Of a stretch of 64,000 bases of DNA, positions 17,695-25,795 are shown one piece after another. The DNA is from Sphingomonas sp. Y38-1Y. GTDB lineage: Bacteria; Pseudomonadota; Alphaproteobacteria; Sphingomonadales; Sphingomonadaceae. The stretch covers positions 868,001 to 932,000 of the forward strand of contig NZ_CP135916.1 of assembly GCF_032391395.1 (NCBI RefSeq), in the 5' to 3' direction. Below the pieces are notes generated by a model, which worked only from the letters and a program-made list of their open reading frames with translations, searched no databases and was not told the DNA's origin. The translations under genes and the position numbers were made by a program. How positions within the stretch are numbered: position 1 is the first letter of the stretch; every line of letters begins with the position of its first letter.

Positions 17695-18041
17695 AGGCCC
17701 CAGCGCTCCAGCTTGTCGTTCAGGCGCTTGAACTCGGCCTTGCGCTCTTCCTGCCTGGCCTTGAACTCGGCGCGCAGCCGGTCTTCCTTGACCTTGTCGA
17801 TCGCCTGCTGCGCCTTGATCTGCTCATCGGTCCGATCCGCCGACCAGCTCTGGAAATAGGTGATCTCGGGCCGCTTGTACGGCCGCTCCATCTTCGAGTC
17901 GGCATAGAAGCCGAGGATGACGATCGCGGTGACGATGATCGCCAGCGCAAGAAAGCCGAGCTCGTAGGGCTGGCGATAGGAGAGGAACAGCCGAAGGTCG
18001 CGCCAGGCGCGCATCGGCGAGAAGCGGGCAAGAAGGCTCAT
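17691..18041 (-). CDS. Small membrane-anchored protein of unknown function
   Basis: This 116-residue protein is the first gene of the riboflavin operon. It has one clear membrane segment at about residues 28-47 (ELGFLALAIIVTAIVILGFYA). This is followed by a charged, probably helical C-terminus rich in Lys, Glu and Arg (KAQQAIDKVKEDRLRAEFKARQ), likely a coiled coil. I do not recognise the family. The ATG at 18041 is the best start; upstream in-frame residues are low-complexity. The stop overlaps the ribD start, so it is translated with the riboflavin genes, but no link to flavin is visible. Confidence 0.78.
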   Translation of the reverse strand: MSLLARFSPMRAWRDLRLFLSYRQPYELGFLALAIIVTAIVILGFYADSKMERPYKRPEITYFQSWSADRTDEQIKAQQAIDKVKEDRLRAEFKARQEERKAEFKRLNDKLERWGL

Positions 18042-18158
18042 GCACGAGAGATAGGGCTTTCGGGTGCGGGGGGCCAGTGTCGGTGTTCCGCGCCCCCGCC
18101 CGGCCGGTCCGCAACCGGCGGTTCGCGCATTAGGGGGCTGGCGCATCGCGGTCCTAAT

Positions 18159-18173
18159 TGATAATCGCTCGCA
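18159..18173 (+). promoter_or_regulatory. Candidate Fur-like operator / -10 region at feoA
   Basis: TGATAAT at 18159-18165 matches the left half of a 7-1-7 Fur box; the right half is only weakly conserved. GATAAT at 18160-18165 also resembles a -10 hexamer that would place the transcript start at about 18172, two bases before the feoA ATG. No good -35 is seen. Confidence 0.35.
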
Positions 18174-18428
18174 ATGCTTTCTCCCACGCTCAGTCTCGTC
18201 CAGCTCTCACGCGATGCCCGCGCCGTCGTTCAGGCGGTCGATTGGCAATCGCTGTCGGTGCCCGAGGCGCGGCGGCTGCGCGAGCTTGGGCTCGACGAGG
18301 GTGTCGGCGTCGAGATGGTTCACCGCTCGGGTCTGGGCGGCGGACCTGTCGCCTGCCGGATCGGCCGCATGACCATCGCGCTTCGCCGCCACGTCGCCCG
18401 CGCGATCCACGTCGCGCCCGTTGCATAA
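18174..18428 (+). CDS. feoA: Ferrous iron transport protein FeoA
   Basis: FeoA is a small cytoplasmic SH3-like protein that supports FeoB-mediated Fe(II) uptake. The 84-residue product has the family pattern RRLRELGLDEGVGVEMVHR, then a glycine-rich turn, a GRMTIALRRHVA segment and a hydrophobic end. It lies three bases before the feoB GTG and is transcribed divergently from the riboflavin operon. There is no visible Shine-Dalgarno sequence before the ATG, so the message may be leaderless. Confidence 0.92.
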   Translation: MLSPTLSLVQLSRDARAVVQAVDWQSLSVPEARRLRELGLDEGVGVEMVHRSGLGGGPVACRIGRMTIALRRHVARAIHVAPVA

Positions 18429-18431
18429 GGC

Positions 18432-20288
18432 GTGCAAGCCGCACCCCTGATCGCGCTGGTCGGCAATCCCAATGCCGGCAAGTCCGCCCTGTTCAACGCG
18501 CTGACCGGCGCGCGGCAGAAGGTGGGCAATTATCCCGGCGTCACCGTCGAGCGGCATTCGGGCCGCCTTGCGCTCGCCGACGGGCGCCCCGCCGAGCTGA
18601 TCGACCTGCCCGGCACCTACAGCCTCGATCCCGCAAGCCCCGACGAGCGCGTGACGCGCGACGTCGTGCTCGGCCGCTTGCCGGGCGAGCGGCGCCCCGA
18701 CGCGCTGCTGGTCGTGGTCGATGCTGGCAATCTCGACAACCATCTGCGCTTCGTCCTCCAGCTCAAGACGCTTGGCATGCCGATCGTCGTCGCGCTCAAC
18801 ATGATCGATCTGGCCGAGCGCGACGGGCTGATGCTCGACGCCGGCAAGCTTTCGGAAGCGCTGGGCGTGCCCGTCGTCGCCACGGTGGCGGTGCGTCGCC
18901 GCGGCCTGGATGGCCTCCGCGAGCAGCTGGTCGAGGTGCTGCGCCGGATGCCGGTGGGACAGCGCGGCGAGACCCCGCCGCTTCCCGACATCGCGACGCT
19001 CCAGCGCGAGGCGCGCGGGCTGGCGCTGGCGGCGACGGTCAGCGAGACGCGCACGCGCCGCTTCGCGCACCGGCTGGACGGCGTGCTGCTGCACCCCGTC
19101 TGGGGCATGGGCGTGCTGCTGGCGCTGCTGTTCGTCATCTTTCAGGCGGTGTTCGCCTGGTCGGAGGTGCCGGTCGGCTGGATCGAGGAGGGGGTGGCGG
19201 CGCTTGGCACCGGCGTCGCCGGGCTGTTGCCGGAGGGGTTCGTCCGCTCGCTGATCGTCGAAGGCATCATCGCCGGCGTCGGTGCGGTGATCGTGTTCCT
19301 GCCGCCGATCCTGATCCTGTTCGGCTTCATCCTGCTGCTTGAGGCGTCGGGCTATATGGTCCGCGCGGCGTTCCTGATGGACCGGCTGATGGCGAGCGTC
19401 GGGCTGTCGGGGCGCGCATTCATCCCGCTGCTCTCCAGCTTCGCCTGCGCGGTGCCGGGGATCATGGCGACGCGAACGATCGACGACGAGAAGGACCGGC
19501 TGACGACGATCCTGATCGCGCCGCTGATGACCTGTTCGGCGCGGCTGCCCGTCTATACGATCATCATCGGCGCGTTCATCCCCGATCGGGCGGTAGGGCC
19601 GGGTGTCGGCTTGCAGGGGCTGGTGCTGTTCGGCCTCTACATCGCCGGGATCGCGGGCGCGTTCGTGGCGGCGCTGGCGCTGCGGCGGTCGGTAACCAAG
19701 GGGGCGTCGTCCGGCTTCATGCTGGAGATGCCGCGATATCAGTGGCCCAATTTGCGCGATTTCGCGATCGGCCTGTGGCAGCGCGCGGCGGCGTTCCTGA
19801 AGCGGGCTGGCACGATCATCCTGCTGACGACGGTGGTGCTCTGGGCGCTGCTGAGCTTCCCCAAGGCGCCTGAGGGCGTGAGCCAGACGGAGTATTCGGT
19901 CGCGGGGCGGATCGCCAGCGGGCTGGAGGTCGTCGTTCGGCCGATCGGCTTCAACCACGATATCGCGTTGGCGCTGATCCCGGCGATGGCGGCGCGCGAG
20001 GTCGCGGTGGCGGCGATCGGCACCGTCTATGCCGTTGACGATTCGGAAGGCGTCGGCGGACAGGCGACGATCCGCGAGCAGCTTCAGAAGCGGTGGAGCC
20101 TGGCGACGGCGCTCGCCTTCCTCGCCTGGTTCGTGTTCGCGCCGCAGTGCATCTCGACCATCGCGGTGACGCGGCGCGAGACCAATGGCTGGAAATGGCC
20201 GCTGTTCATGGTGGGGTATCTGTTTGCGGTGGCCTATGTCGCGGCGGGCGTGACCTACTGGATCGCGGTCTGGGCGGGGTTGGGATAG
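18432..20288 (+). CDS. feoB: Ferrous iron transporter FeoB
   Basis: FeoB is the inner-membrane Fe(II) permease with a cytoplasmic G-protein domain. The 618-residue product has G1 GNPNAGKSALFN, G3 DLPGTYSL and G4 NMID in the first 170 residues. A helical spacer follows, then the membrane domain with two cysteine-containing gate motifs (FACAVPGIMATRTI and LMTCSARLPVYT). The gene starts with GTG 18432. No feoC follows; the next element is a palindromic repeat. At 618 residues it is shorter than E. coli FeoB (773), as in many alphaproteobacteria. Confidence 0.96.
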   Translation: MQAAPLIALVGNPNAGKSALFNALTGARQKVGNYPGVTVERHSGRLALADGRPAELIDLPGTYSLDPASPDERVTRDVVLGRLPGERRPDALLVVVDAGNLDNHLRFVLQLKTLGMPIVVALNMIDLAERDGLMLDAGKLSEALGVPVVATVAVRRRGLDGLREQLVEVLRRMPVGQRGETPPLPDIATLQREARGLALAATVSETRTRRFAHRLDGVLLHPVWGMGVLLALLFVIFQAVFAWSEVPVGWIEEGVAALGTGVAGLLPEGFVRSLIVEGIIAGVGAVIVFLPPILILFGFILLLEASGYMVRAAFLMDRLMASVGLSGRAFIPLLSSFACAVPGIMATRTIDDEKDRLTTILIAPLMTCSARLPVYTIIIGAFIPDRAVGPGVGLQGLVLFGLYIAGIAGAFVAALALRRSVTKGASSGFMLEMPRYQWPNLRDFAIGLWQRAAAFLKRAGTIILLTTVVLWALLSFPKAPEGVSQTEYSVAGRIASGLEVVVRPIGFNHDIALALIPAMAAREVAVAAIGTVYAVDDSEGVGGQATIREQLQKRWSLATALAFLAWFVFAPQCISTIAVTRRETNGWKWPLFMVGYLFAVAYVAAGVTYWIAVWAGLG

Positions 20289-20295
20289 CACCCGA

Positions 20296-20406
20296 CCGTT
20301 CGTGCTGAGTAGCCGTTGAGCGAAGTCGAAACGGCGTATCGAAGGACCGCCAAGGGTGCTTCGATACGCGACTTCGACAAGCTCAGCCGCTACTCAGCAC
20401 GAACGG
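20296..20406. repeat. Dispersed palindromic repeat, copy 2
   Basis: It starts CCGTTCGTGCTGAGT and ends ACTCAGCACGAACGG, so the ends are exact reverse complements. Inner segments GAAGTCGAA and CTTCGACAAGCTCAG pair less perfectly. It lies between the convergent feoB and alpha/beta hydrolase genes, starting seven bases after the feoB stop. Confidence 0.85.
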
Positions 20407-20412
20407 TGAGGA

Positions 20413-21357
20413 TTATAAATCCGTGCGCGCCAGCAGCTCGCGCAAATCCTGTTCCCAGAAGCGCGCCCAGGTGTGGGTGCCGTGGCCCCGCGTTTCGGGC
20501 GTTTCCGCGATTATCCGAAAGCGGGCGTTCTTCATCCGCTTCACCGCTTCGGCCGGATAGGGGAGGCCGCGCGGGTTGATGAAGTCGTCGGCAGAGTTGA
20601 TCCACATCACCGGCGCGGTGATCGCCTCCAGCCGCGGCCAGGGATCGTAGTTCCGCGAGGCGTCGAGCTGATAGATGAGGTCGTTGGCGTCGAGCGCGGC
20701 GATCGAGGCGGCGACGCGCTCCTGCGCATAGCTGCTCGCGGCCACGCGTGTCGGATAGGTGGCCTGTAGGTACAGGGGCGCGCCGCCCGCGACGAACAAC
20801 AGGCTGGCGGCGGTGCGCAGTCCTGCGGCGGGCTGGGCGCGATAGTCGCCGCCGGTCCAGGCGGGATCGGCCTTGATCCCGTCGATCGCGAGTTGGCGCC
20901 ACATCCGGTTGAGCCCGGCGATCGGCACCGGCTCGCACGCCATCGGCATCAATGCGCGGGCGAAGTTGGGATGGCGCTCGCCCATGACGAAGCCGTGCAT
21001 GCACCCCATCGACGTGCCGAACACCAGCCGCGGACGCGCGATGCTCAGTCCTTCCTTCAGCAGCCGAACCTGTGCGTCGACCATGTCGTCATAATCATAG
21101 GCCGGAAAGCGCATCCGGAGACCGTCGGATGGCTTGGACGACCCGCCATGGCCGATATTGTCGATCAGGACGATCCAGTAGCGCTCGATGTCGAGCGGCT
21201 GGCCGGGACCATAGAGCCGGTCGGCGAATTGCGGCTGGAGGAACTGTTTGCCCGTGCCGCCGGTGCCGTGGAGCACGACCACGGCATTGTCGATCGCGCC
21301 CGTGGCGTCGCGATGCGGCTTGCCGAGCGTCGTATAATGCATGCGCAACTCGGCCAT
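20413..21357 (-). CDS. Alpha/beta hydrolase related to homoserine acetyltransferase family (N-terminus frameshifted)
   Basis: The ORF from ATG 21357 gives 314 residues resembling the MetX-like alpha/beta hydrolases (LHYTTLG-type opening, [11 protein letters not shown]). The catalytic set looks complete: nucleophile Ser in [10 protein letters not shown], Asp in NSADDFIN and His in RGHGTHTW. Homology clearly continues upstream of this ATG in the same frame ([20 protein letters not shown]), yet no start codon exists there, because the coding signal passes through two other frames (see the adjoining feature). The ATG at 21357 may therefore be only a fallback start. Substrate is unknown. Confidence 0.75.
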   Translation of the reverse strand: MAELRMHYTTLGKPHRDATGAIDNAVVVLHGTGGTGKQFLQPQFADRLYGPGQPLDIERYWIVLIDNIGHGGSSKPSDGLRMRFPAYDYDDMVDAQVRLLKEGLSIARPRLVFGTSMGCMHGFVMGERHPNFARALMPMACEPVPIAGLNRMWRQLAIDGIKADPAWTGGDYRAQPAAGLRTAASLLFVAGGAPLYLQATYPTRVAASSYAQERVAASIAALDANDLIYQLDASRNYDPWPRLEAITAPVMWINSADDFINPRGLPYPAEAVKRMKNARFRIIAETPETRGHGTHTWARFWEQDLRELLARTDL

Positions 21358-21529
21358 CCGCTCGCCGTTCGCGAAGCGGAAATCGCGCAGGACGTGGTCG
21401 GCTTCGCGGGTCGGCCATTTCGTCGGCGCGGGGCGGGCGCGGTGGTGGCCGCGGCGGGCGGGGGCTTGGCGGTCTGGCTGTAGGCGGCGCGGCTGCGAAC
21501 GCGGCGGCGAGCAGCAGGGCGGCCTTCAC
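21358..21529 (-). other. Out-of-frame N-terminal segment of the hydrolase (signal peptide and linker)
   Basis: A GTG at 21529 overlaps the stop of the DUF4169 gene and opens a good signal peptide ([13 protein letters not shown]). The natural continuation ([19 protein letters not shown]) is in a second frame and the [13 protein letters not shown] region is in the third. From 21529 to the stop at 20413 is 1117 bases, two short of a multiple of three, so two single-base deletions in C-rich runs explain it. Either the gene is broken or the sequence has two indel errors. Confidence 0.7.
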
Positions 21530-21708
21530 GCGTCGTCCTCGCGTCGGGCGTCGTCAAGCAGGCGGGCGGCGCGGGCCTTGTCGGCGGCGTCGCTTGCCTT
21601 TTGGGCGGCGGTCCGGCCGAACTTGGTTCGGTTCGCGTCGGCGATCGCGGTGCGCTCGGCCTTAGCTTTTGCCTTTCGAGCGCGGTTCAGATTTACTAGG
21701 TCGTCCAC
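21526..21708 (-). CDS. DUF4169 family small protein
   Basis: From GTG 21708 the ORF encodes 60 residues matching the DUF4169 pattern: an N-terminal [14 protein letters not shown], then [13 protein letters not shown] and an Ala/Arg/Lys-rich helix ending in DDA. These are short basic helical proteins of unknown function found in alphaproteobacteria, possibly nucleic-acid associated. The longer open frame upstream is antisense to ssb and is not part of the gene. The stop overlaps the GTG of the downstream hydrolase by the GTGA arrangement, so both are translated together. Confidence 0.8.
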   Translation of the reverse strand: MDDLVNLNRARKAKAKAERTAIADANRTKFGRTAAQKASDAADKARAARLLDDARREDDA

Positions 21709-21760
21709 AGAACACGAATCTCCCCGCGCGATCCGCTCGCGCGCCTTCATCGGAGCGAAC

Positions 21761-22321
21761 ATGGCCGGCAGCGTCAACAAAGTCATCCTCGTCGGCAACC
21801 TCGGCCGCGATCCCGAATCGCGCAGCTTCTCGAACGGCGGCAAGGTCGTGAACCTGCGCATCGCCACGTCCGAATCGTGGAAGGACCGCAACAGCGGCGA
21901 GCGCAAAGAAAAGACCGAGTGGCACTCGGTCGCGATCTTCAACGAAGGGCTGGCGAACGTCGCCGAGCGGTTCCTTCGCAAGGGATCGAAGGTCTATATC
22001 GAGGGTCAGCTTCAGACGCGGAAGTGGCAGGACCAGCAGGGCCAGGACCGCTATTCGACCGAGGTCGTGCTCCAGGGGTTCAACAGCGTGCTGACGATGC
22101 TCGACGGACCGGGCGGCGGCCAGGGCGGCGGCGGCGGAGGCGGCTTCGGCGGCGGATCGCGCGGCGGCGGTGACGATTATGGCGACGACTTCGCCGGTCA
22201 GTCGTCCAGCCGCGGCGGCGGCAACCAGCGCGGCGGGTCGGGCGGTGGCCAGGGCGGCGGCGGCCGCGGCAACGACTATGGCGGGTTCGCCGACGATCTG
22301 GACGACGACGTGCCCTTCTGA
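21761..22321 (+). CDS. ssb: Single-stranded DNA-binding protein
   Basis: SSB coats single-stranded DNA in replication, recombination and repair and recruits partners through its C-terminal tip. The 186-residue product has an OB fold over about residues 1-112 ([41 protein letters not shown]). A Gly-rich linker with scattered Arg, Gln and Asp follows (about 113-175), then the acidic tip ending DDDVPF. The ATG at 21761 has GGAG upstream; in-frame sequence before it is not conserved. Confidence 0.97.
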   Translation: MAGSVNKVILVGNLGRDPESRSFSNGGKVVNLRIATSESWKDRNSGERKEKTEWHSVAIFNEGLANVAERFLRKGSKVYIEGQLQTRKWQDQQGQDRYSTEVVLQGFNSVLTMLDGPGGGQGGGGGGGFGGGSRGGGDDYGDDFAGQSSSRGGGNQRGGSGGGQGGGGRGNDYGGFADDLDDDVPF

Positions 22322-22395
22322 CGCGTCGATCGGCGATTGATCGCCGAGCGCGTTGCTGTAGATTCAGAAATCGCCCGCTCAGTGGAGTCGCGACG

Positions 22396-22935
22396 ATGGA
22401 TCTTGCCCTGCCCGCGCTTGCCGATCGTTTCTCCGTGGTGACCTTGTCCGAGCGGCGCGTGCCCGCCTGGAGCCGGCTGCTCGACTGGCCGGCGGCGGGC
22501 AACGCGCATGTGCCCGTCCGCGCGCGCCGCCTGTCCGACCGCAACCTGCTTGCCGCCAAGATCGACCGGGCGGTGCTCGATGCCGATCGCGCGGTGCTTC
22601 TCGTCGCCGAGGGCGCCGGGTGCTTCGCTGCCGCATGGTGGGCGCGGCTGTCGCCGGCCGATTATGTCGGCCGGGTTGCGGGTGCCCTGTTCTTCGAGCC
22701 CGGCGCCAAGGACGAGGCGCGCTTCGCCTCGCCGCGGGTGACGCTGCCGTTCCCGTCGGTGCTGGTCGGCGACGACGAGGTTCGCGCGCTGGCCGATGGC
22801 TGGGGCAGCAGCATGGTCGATGGCGAGGAGGGGCCGCTGCTGCGCGCCCAGCGCGCGGTCCACCGCTTCACCGCCGCGGTGGTCGAGCGCGAGGTCCGTT
22901 CCGGCGAGCGGCTTTGGATGGGCATCGTCCGCTGA
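22396..22935 (+). CDS. RBBP9/YdeN-like serine hydrolase fold protein lacking the nucleophile
   Basis: The 179-residue product follows the RBBP9/YdeN (Ser_hydrolase) layout: a Trp-rich N-terminal segment, a strand leading to the nucleophile elbow (AVLLVAEGAGCFAAAWWA), RVAGALFFEP, then LPFPSVLVGDDE and ADGWGSSMV. In active relatives the elbow is G-x-S-x-G; here it reads A-E-G-A-G, so the catalytic Ser is replaced by Gly. No C-terminal catalytic His is evident either. It is probably non-enzymatic. The ATG at 22396 is preceded by GGAG. A strong inverted repeat follows. Confidence 0.72.
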   Translation: MDLALPALADRFSVVTLSERRVPAWSRLLDWPAAGNAHVPVRARRLSDRNLLAAKIDRAVLDADRAVLLVAEGAGCFAAAWWARLSPADYVGRVAGALFFEPGAKDEARFASPRVTLPFPSVLVGDDEVRALADGWGSSMVDGEEGPLLRAQRAVHRFTAAVVEREVRSGERLWMGIVR

Positions 22936-22973
22936 TCCTTTTCGCCTGACCGGCGTTGCGTCGCTGTTTGATT

Positions 22974-23054
22974 ACGGTACCGGCCCGCTCCTCCACCCCG
23001 CCGCCCATCGGTATGATGATTGGGCGGCGGGGTGGGGGAGCGGGCCGGTACCGT
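22974..23054. repeat. 34-bp inverted repeat upstream of the DUF1206 gene
   Basis: Arms 22974-23007 and 23021-23054 are reverse complements over 34 bases with one mismatch that pairs as G-T in RNA. The loop is 13 bases. The arms begin ACGGTACCGGCCCGCTC. There is no T-tract. It ends 37 bases before the next start codon and could end transcription of the upstream gene, or be a mobile palindrome. Confidence 0.8.
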
Positions 23055-23091
23055 CTCCGGCGTGAGCCGGCCGACGAAAAGGGGACTGCCG

Positions 23092-23871
23092 ATGAAGCCC
23101 GACGAACGCATCGCGATGCTGGCGCGGATCGGATACGCCGCGCGGGCGATCATCTATTTCGCGCTCGGCTATCTCTCGCTGGCGACCGGCCGCGCGGAGG
23201 GGACGACGAGCGTGCTGTCGCCGCTGTCGCGCATTCCCGGTGGTGAGGCGCTGACCGCGGCGCTGGCGGTGGGGCTCGCGGCGTATGGCCTGTTCCGCCT
23301 GTACGGCGCGGCAATCGACCTGGAGGCGGATGGCGACGATGCCAAGGGGATCGCCAAGCGTGCGGGCCATGCGTTGAGCGGCTTTGCGCATTTCGGTCTC
23401 GCTTACGGTGCGGCGTCGCTGTTCGCGTGGGGCACGCAGCCCGACGACGGCGCGGCGGGGCGCGACGCCACCGCCTATGCGCTGGATCTCCCGATGGGGT
23501 GGGCGCTGCTGATCCTGGCGGGCGTCGGCTTCGGTGCGGCGGCGTTCGCGCAGGCCGAAAAGGCGTGGAGCGCCAATTTCATGCGGCTGCTGACCCGCGA
23601 CGCGCCGCACTGGAGCGAGATCGTCGGGCGCATCGGCGATGCCGCGCGGGCGGCGGTGTTCGCGGCACTCGCCTGGGCGCTGGTCGATCTTGGCCGATCG
23701 GGCCGCGCCGGCGAGGTGGGATTCCAGGATGCGCTGGCGGCCTATGACGATCGTGGCTGGCTGTTCGCGGCGGTGGCGGCGGGGCTGATGCTGTTCGGCG
23801 TCTTCAGCCTGGTGATGGCACGGTATCGTGACGTCTGTGACACGCCATTGGTGCGGCGATTGATGGCCTAA
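23092..23871 (+). CDS. DUF1206 integral membrane protein
   Basis: The 259-residue product has six predicted membrane segments arranged as three similar pairs, the DUF1206 pattern. Each repeat begins with an ARIGYAARAIIYFALG-like helix (also GHALSGFAHFGLAYG and GDAARAAVFAALAWA). Its function is unknown; relatives are annotated only as membrane proteins. The ATG at 23092 has AAGGGG at 23079-23084. The longer open frame would begin inside the upstream palindrome and is not credible. Confidence 0.87.
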   Translation: MKPDERIAMLARIGYAARAIIYFALGYLSLATGRAEGTTSVLSPLSRIPGGEALTAALAVGLAAYGLFRLYGAAIDLEADGDDAKGIAKRAGHALSGFAHFGLAYGAASLFAWGTQPDDGAAGRDATAYALDLPMGWALLILAGVGFGAAAFAQAEKAWSANFMRLLTRDAPHWSEIVGRIGDAARAAVFAALAWALVDLGRSGRAGEVGFQDALAAYDDRGWLFAAVAAGLMLFGVFSLVMARYRDVCDTPLVRRLMA

Positions 23872-23883
23872 CTATTCTAACGA

Positions 23884-23964
23884 CCGTTCGTGCTGAGCTT
23901 GTCGAAGCACGTGCCGAGAGCGGGCTGTGCGGGACACGTCCTTCGACAGGCTCAGGACGAACGG
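23884..23964. repeat. Dispersed palindromic repeat, copy 3
   Basis: It begins CCGTTCGTGCTGAGCTTGTC and ends GGCTCAGGACGAACGG, with the inner TTGTCGAAGCACGTGCC facing ACACGTCCTTCGACA. It fills most of the gap between the convergent DUF1206 and metW genes. Confidence 0.85.
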
Positions 23965-24001
23965 TAAAGGGGGCAAACGCTGACACCGCTCAACGAGCGG
24001 A

Positions 24002-24583
24002 CTACCGCCTGAGCAGGAACACCGCGTGTTCGGCGAAGAAGTTGGCGCCAGCCGGTTTCGCGGGGCGGCCGTTCGACAGGAACCAGGCGCCCTCCACCGT
24101 CAGGCCGCGTTCGCGGACGAGAGCGCGGAAATCGTCGATGGTGACGTGGTGGATGTTCGGCGTCTCGTACCACGCGACCGGGAGCAGCCGCGTGACCGGC
24201 ATTCTTCCACCCCACAGCAGCGAGACGCGCACGCGCCAATGCGCGAAATTGGGGAAGCTGACGAACGCGCGCTGGCCGATCCGCAGCAGATGATCGAGCA
24301 CGACGTGCGGGCGCATCGTTGTCTGGAGCGTCTGACTGAGGATCGCATAGTCGAAGCTTTGATCCGGATAGTCGGCGAGGTCGGTGTCGGCATCGCCCTG
24401 CACCACCGACAGCCCGCGCGCGACCGCGGCGGCAACGTTGGCGGGGTCGATCTCCAGCCCGCGCGCGTCCACCTGCTTCTGGTCGCGCAGCGCCGCCATC
24501 AGCGCGCCGTCGCCGCACCCGACGTCGAGCGCGCGCGCCCCCGGCGCGACATTGCGCGCGATGATCGCAAGGTCGGGACGCAG
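24002..24583 (-). CDS. metW: Methionine biosynthesis protein MetW, probable CTG start
   Basis: MetW is a methyltransferase-like partner of MetX. The conserved sequence begins RPDLAIIARNVAPGARALDVGCGDG (SAM-binding motif I) and continues through QTLQTTMRPHVVLDHLLRIG and the C-terminal HHVTIDDFRAL. The first ATG in frame (24499) lies inside motif I's loop and would remove the SAM site. No ATG, GTG or TTG exists upstream before a stop. The codon at the expected start position is CTG (24581-24583), with GGAGGGG a few bases upstream, so CTG initiation (193 residues) is the best explanation. The flanking repeat supplies this ribosome-binding site. Confidence 0.85.
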   Translation of the reverse strand: MRPDLAIIARNVAPGARALDVGCGDGALMAALRDQKQVDARGLEIDPANVAAAVARGLSVVQGDADTDLADYPDQSFDYAILSQTLQTTMRPHVVLDHLLRIGQRAFVSFPNFAHWRVRVSLLWGGRMPVTRLLPVAWYETPNIHHVTIDDFRALVRERGLTVEGAWFLSNGRPAKPAGANFFAEHAVFLLRR

Positions 24584-24587
24584 TTCT

Positions 24588-24678
24588 CCCCTCCCGCTTG
24601 CGGGAGGGGTCGGGGTGGGAGGTCGGGCGCATCGCTGTCGCCATGCCCACCCCTAACCCCTCCCGCAAGCGGGAGGGG
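24588..24678. repeat. Inverted pair of GC-rich palindromes wedged between metX and metW
   Basis: Two copies of a 22-base palindrome (CCCCTCCCGC, two bases, GCGGGAGGGG) lie at 24588-24609 and 24657-24678. Each is followed inward by GGGGTGGG, so the whole unit is an inverted repeat of about 32 bases per arm. It overlaps the last codons and stop of metX and provides the purine-rich sequence just before metW. Confidence 0.85.
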
Positions 24679-25783
24679 GATTGCCAAGAAAACCCTCGAC
24701 CACCCGGTTTAACTCGGGGCTTTCGAGCAGGAAGGCGTCGTGGCCGAAGGGGGAGGAGAGCTCGACGAAGCTCGCCGCCGCGCCCGCGGCGTGGAGCGCC
24801 TGCACCACCGCGCGGCTTTCGCGCGTGGGATAGAGCCAGTCGGTGTCGAAGCTGACGAGGCAGAAGCGCGTTGCCGTCCCGCGGAACGCGTTGGCGAGGA
24901 CGCCGCCATGCTCCTCGGCCAGGTCGAAATAGTCGAGCGCGCGGGTGATGTAGAGATAGGCGTTGGCATCGAACCGGTCAGTGAAGGCGAGCCCCTGGTG
25001 CCGAAGATAGCTCTCGACCTGAAAATCGGCATCGAAGCCGAACGACTTGGCCTCACGCGCCTGAAGCCGGCGACCGAACTTCTCGGTGAGGCCCGCCTCC
25101 GACAGATAGGTGATGTGCGCGGCCATCCGCGCGACCGCCAACCCCGCGGCGGGCGCGGCGCCGTCGTAATAGTCGCCGCCGTTCCATGCGGGGTCCGCCA
25201 TGATCGCCTGTCGCCCGACCTCGTGAAAGGCGATGTTCTGCGCCGAGTGGCGCGCGGTCGCGGCGATGATGACCGCGGCGGCCACCCGGTCGGGGAAGGT
25301 CGCGGCCCAGCTCAATGCCTGCATCCCGCCCATCGACCCGCCGACCACCGCCTTCAGCCGGCCGATGCCGAGATGGTCGAGCAGCATCGCCTGCGCGCGG
25401 ACCATGTCGCGGATGGTGATGACGGGGAAGGACATGCCCCAGGGCTTTCCCGTCGCCGGATTGATCGTCGCCGGGCCGGACGAGCCCATGCAGCTTCCCA
25501 GCACATTGGTGCAGATGACGAAGTCGCGCGCGGGGTCGATCGGCTTGCCCGGCCCGATCATCCGCGTCCACCAGCCGGGCTTGCCGGTGATGGGATGGTT
25601 CGACGCGACATACTGATCGCCGGTCAGCGCGTGGCAGACGAGGATCGCGTTCGATCCGTCGGCATCGGGCGTGCCATAGGTCTCGTACGCGATCTCGACC
25701 GGCGACAACAGCACCCCGCCGTCGAGGCGGAGCGGGCCGGGAAGCGTGACGCGGCGGTTCTGGCCGAAGCGGGGGTCGGACAT
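24653..25783 (-). CDS. metX: Homoserine O-acyltransferase MetX
   Basis: MetX activates homoserine by acetylation or succinylation for methionine synthesis. The 376-residue product has the family pieces [28 protein letters not shown], the nucleophile elbow [10 protein letters not shown], Asp in SFDTDWLYP and His in [10 protein letters not shown]. The acyl donor cannot be decided here. The last eight residues (PPPACGRG) and the stop codon are encoded by the inserted palindromic repeat and are unlike normal MetX C-termini. The ATG at 25783 lies only 12 bp from the edge of the large cloverleaf palindrome, so its natural leader is gone or is that element. Confidence 0.95.
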   Translation of the reverse strand: MSDPRFGQNRRVTLPGPLRLDGGVLLSPVEIAYETYGTPDADGSNAILVCHALTGDQYVASNHPITGKPGWWTRMIGPGKPIDPARDFVICTNVLGSCMGSSGPATINPATGKPWGMSFPVITIRDMVRAQAMLLDHLGIGRLKAVVGGSMGGMQALSWAATFPDRVAAAVIIAATARHSAQNIAFHEVGRQAIMADPAWNGGDYYDGAAPAAGLAVARMAAHITYLSEAGLTEKFGRRLQAREAKSFGFDADFQVESYLRHQGLAFTDRFDANAYLYITRALDYFDLAEEHGGVLANAFRGTATRFCLVSFDTDWLYPTRESRAVVQALHAAGAAASFVELSSPFGHDAFLLESPELNRVVEGFLGNPPPACGRG

Positions 25784-25795
25784 GGAGGGCGCGCC

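Noticed and set aside
18042..18173. FMN riboswitch for the riboflavin operon
   Set aside because: The divergent gap is only about 130 bases and I see no conserved RFN-type helices; not excluded without a covariance search.
18207..20291. Long minus-strand frame opposite feoB
   Set aside because: Composition (Arg/Asp/His-rich, no domain) is that of an antisense frame; FeoB motifs on the plus strand are unmistakable.
21095..21529. Independent secreted Pro/Arg-rich protein starting at 21529
   Set aside because: Only the first 13 residues look natural; the rest is low-complexity out-of-frame reading of the hydrolase gene. Treated as a frameshifted N-terminus.
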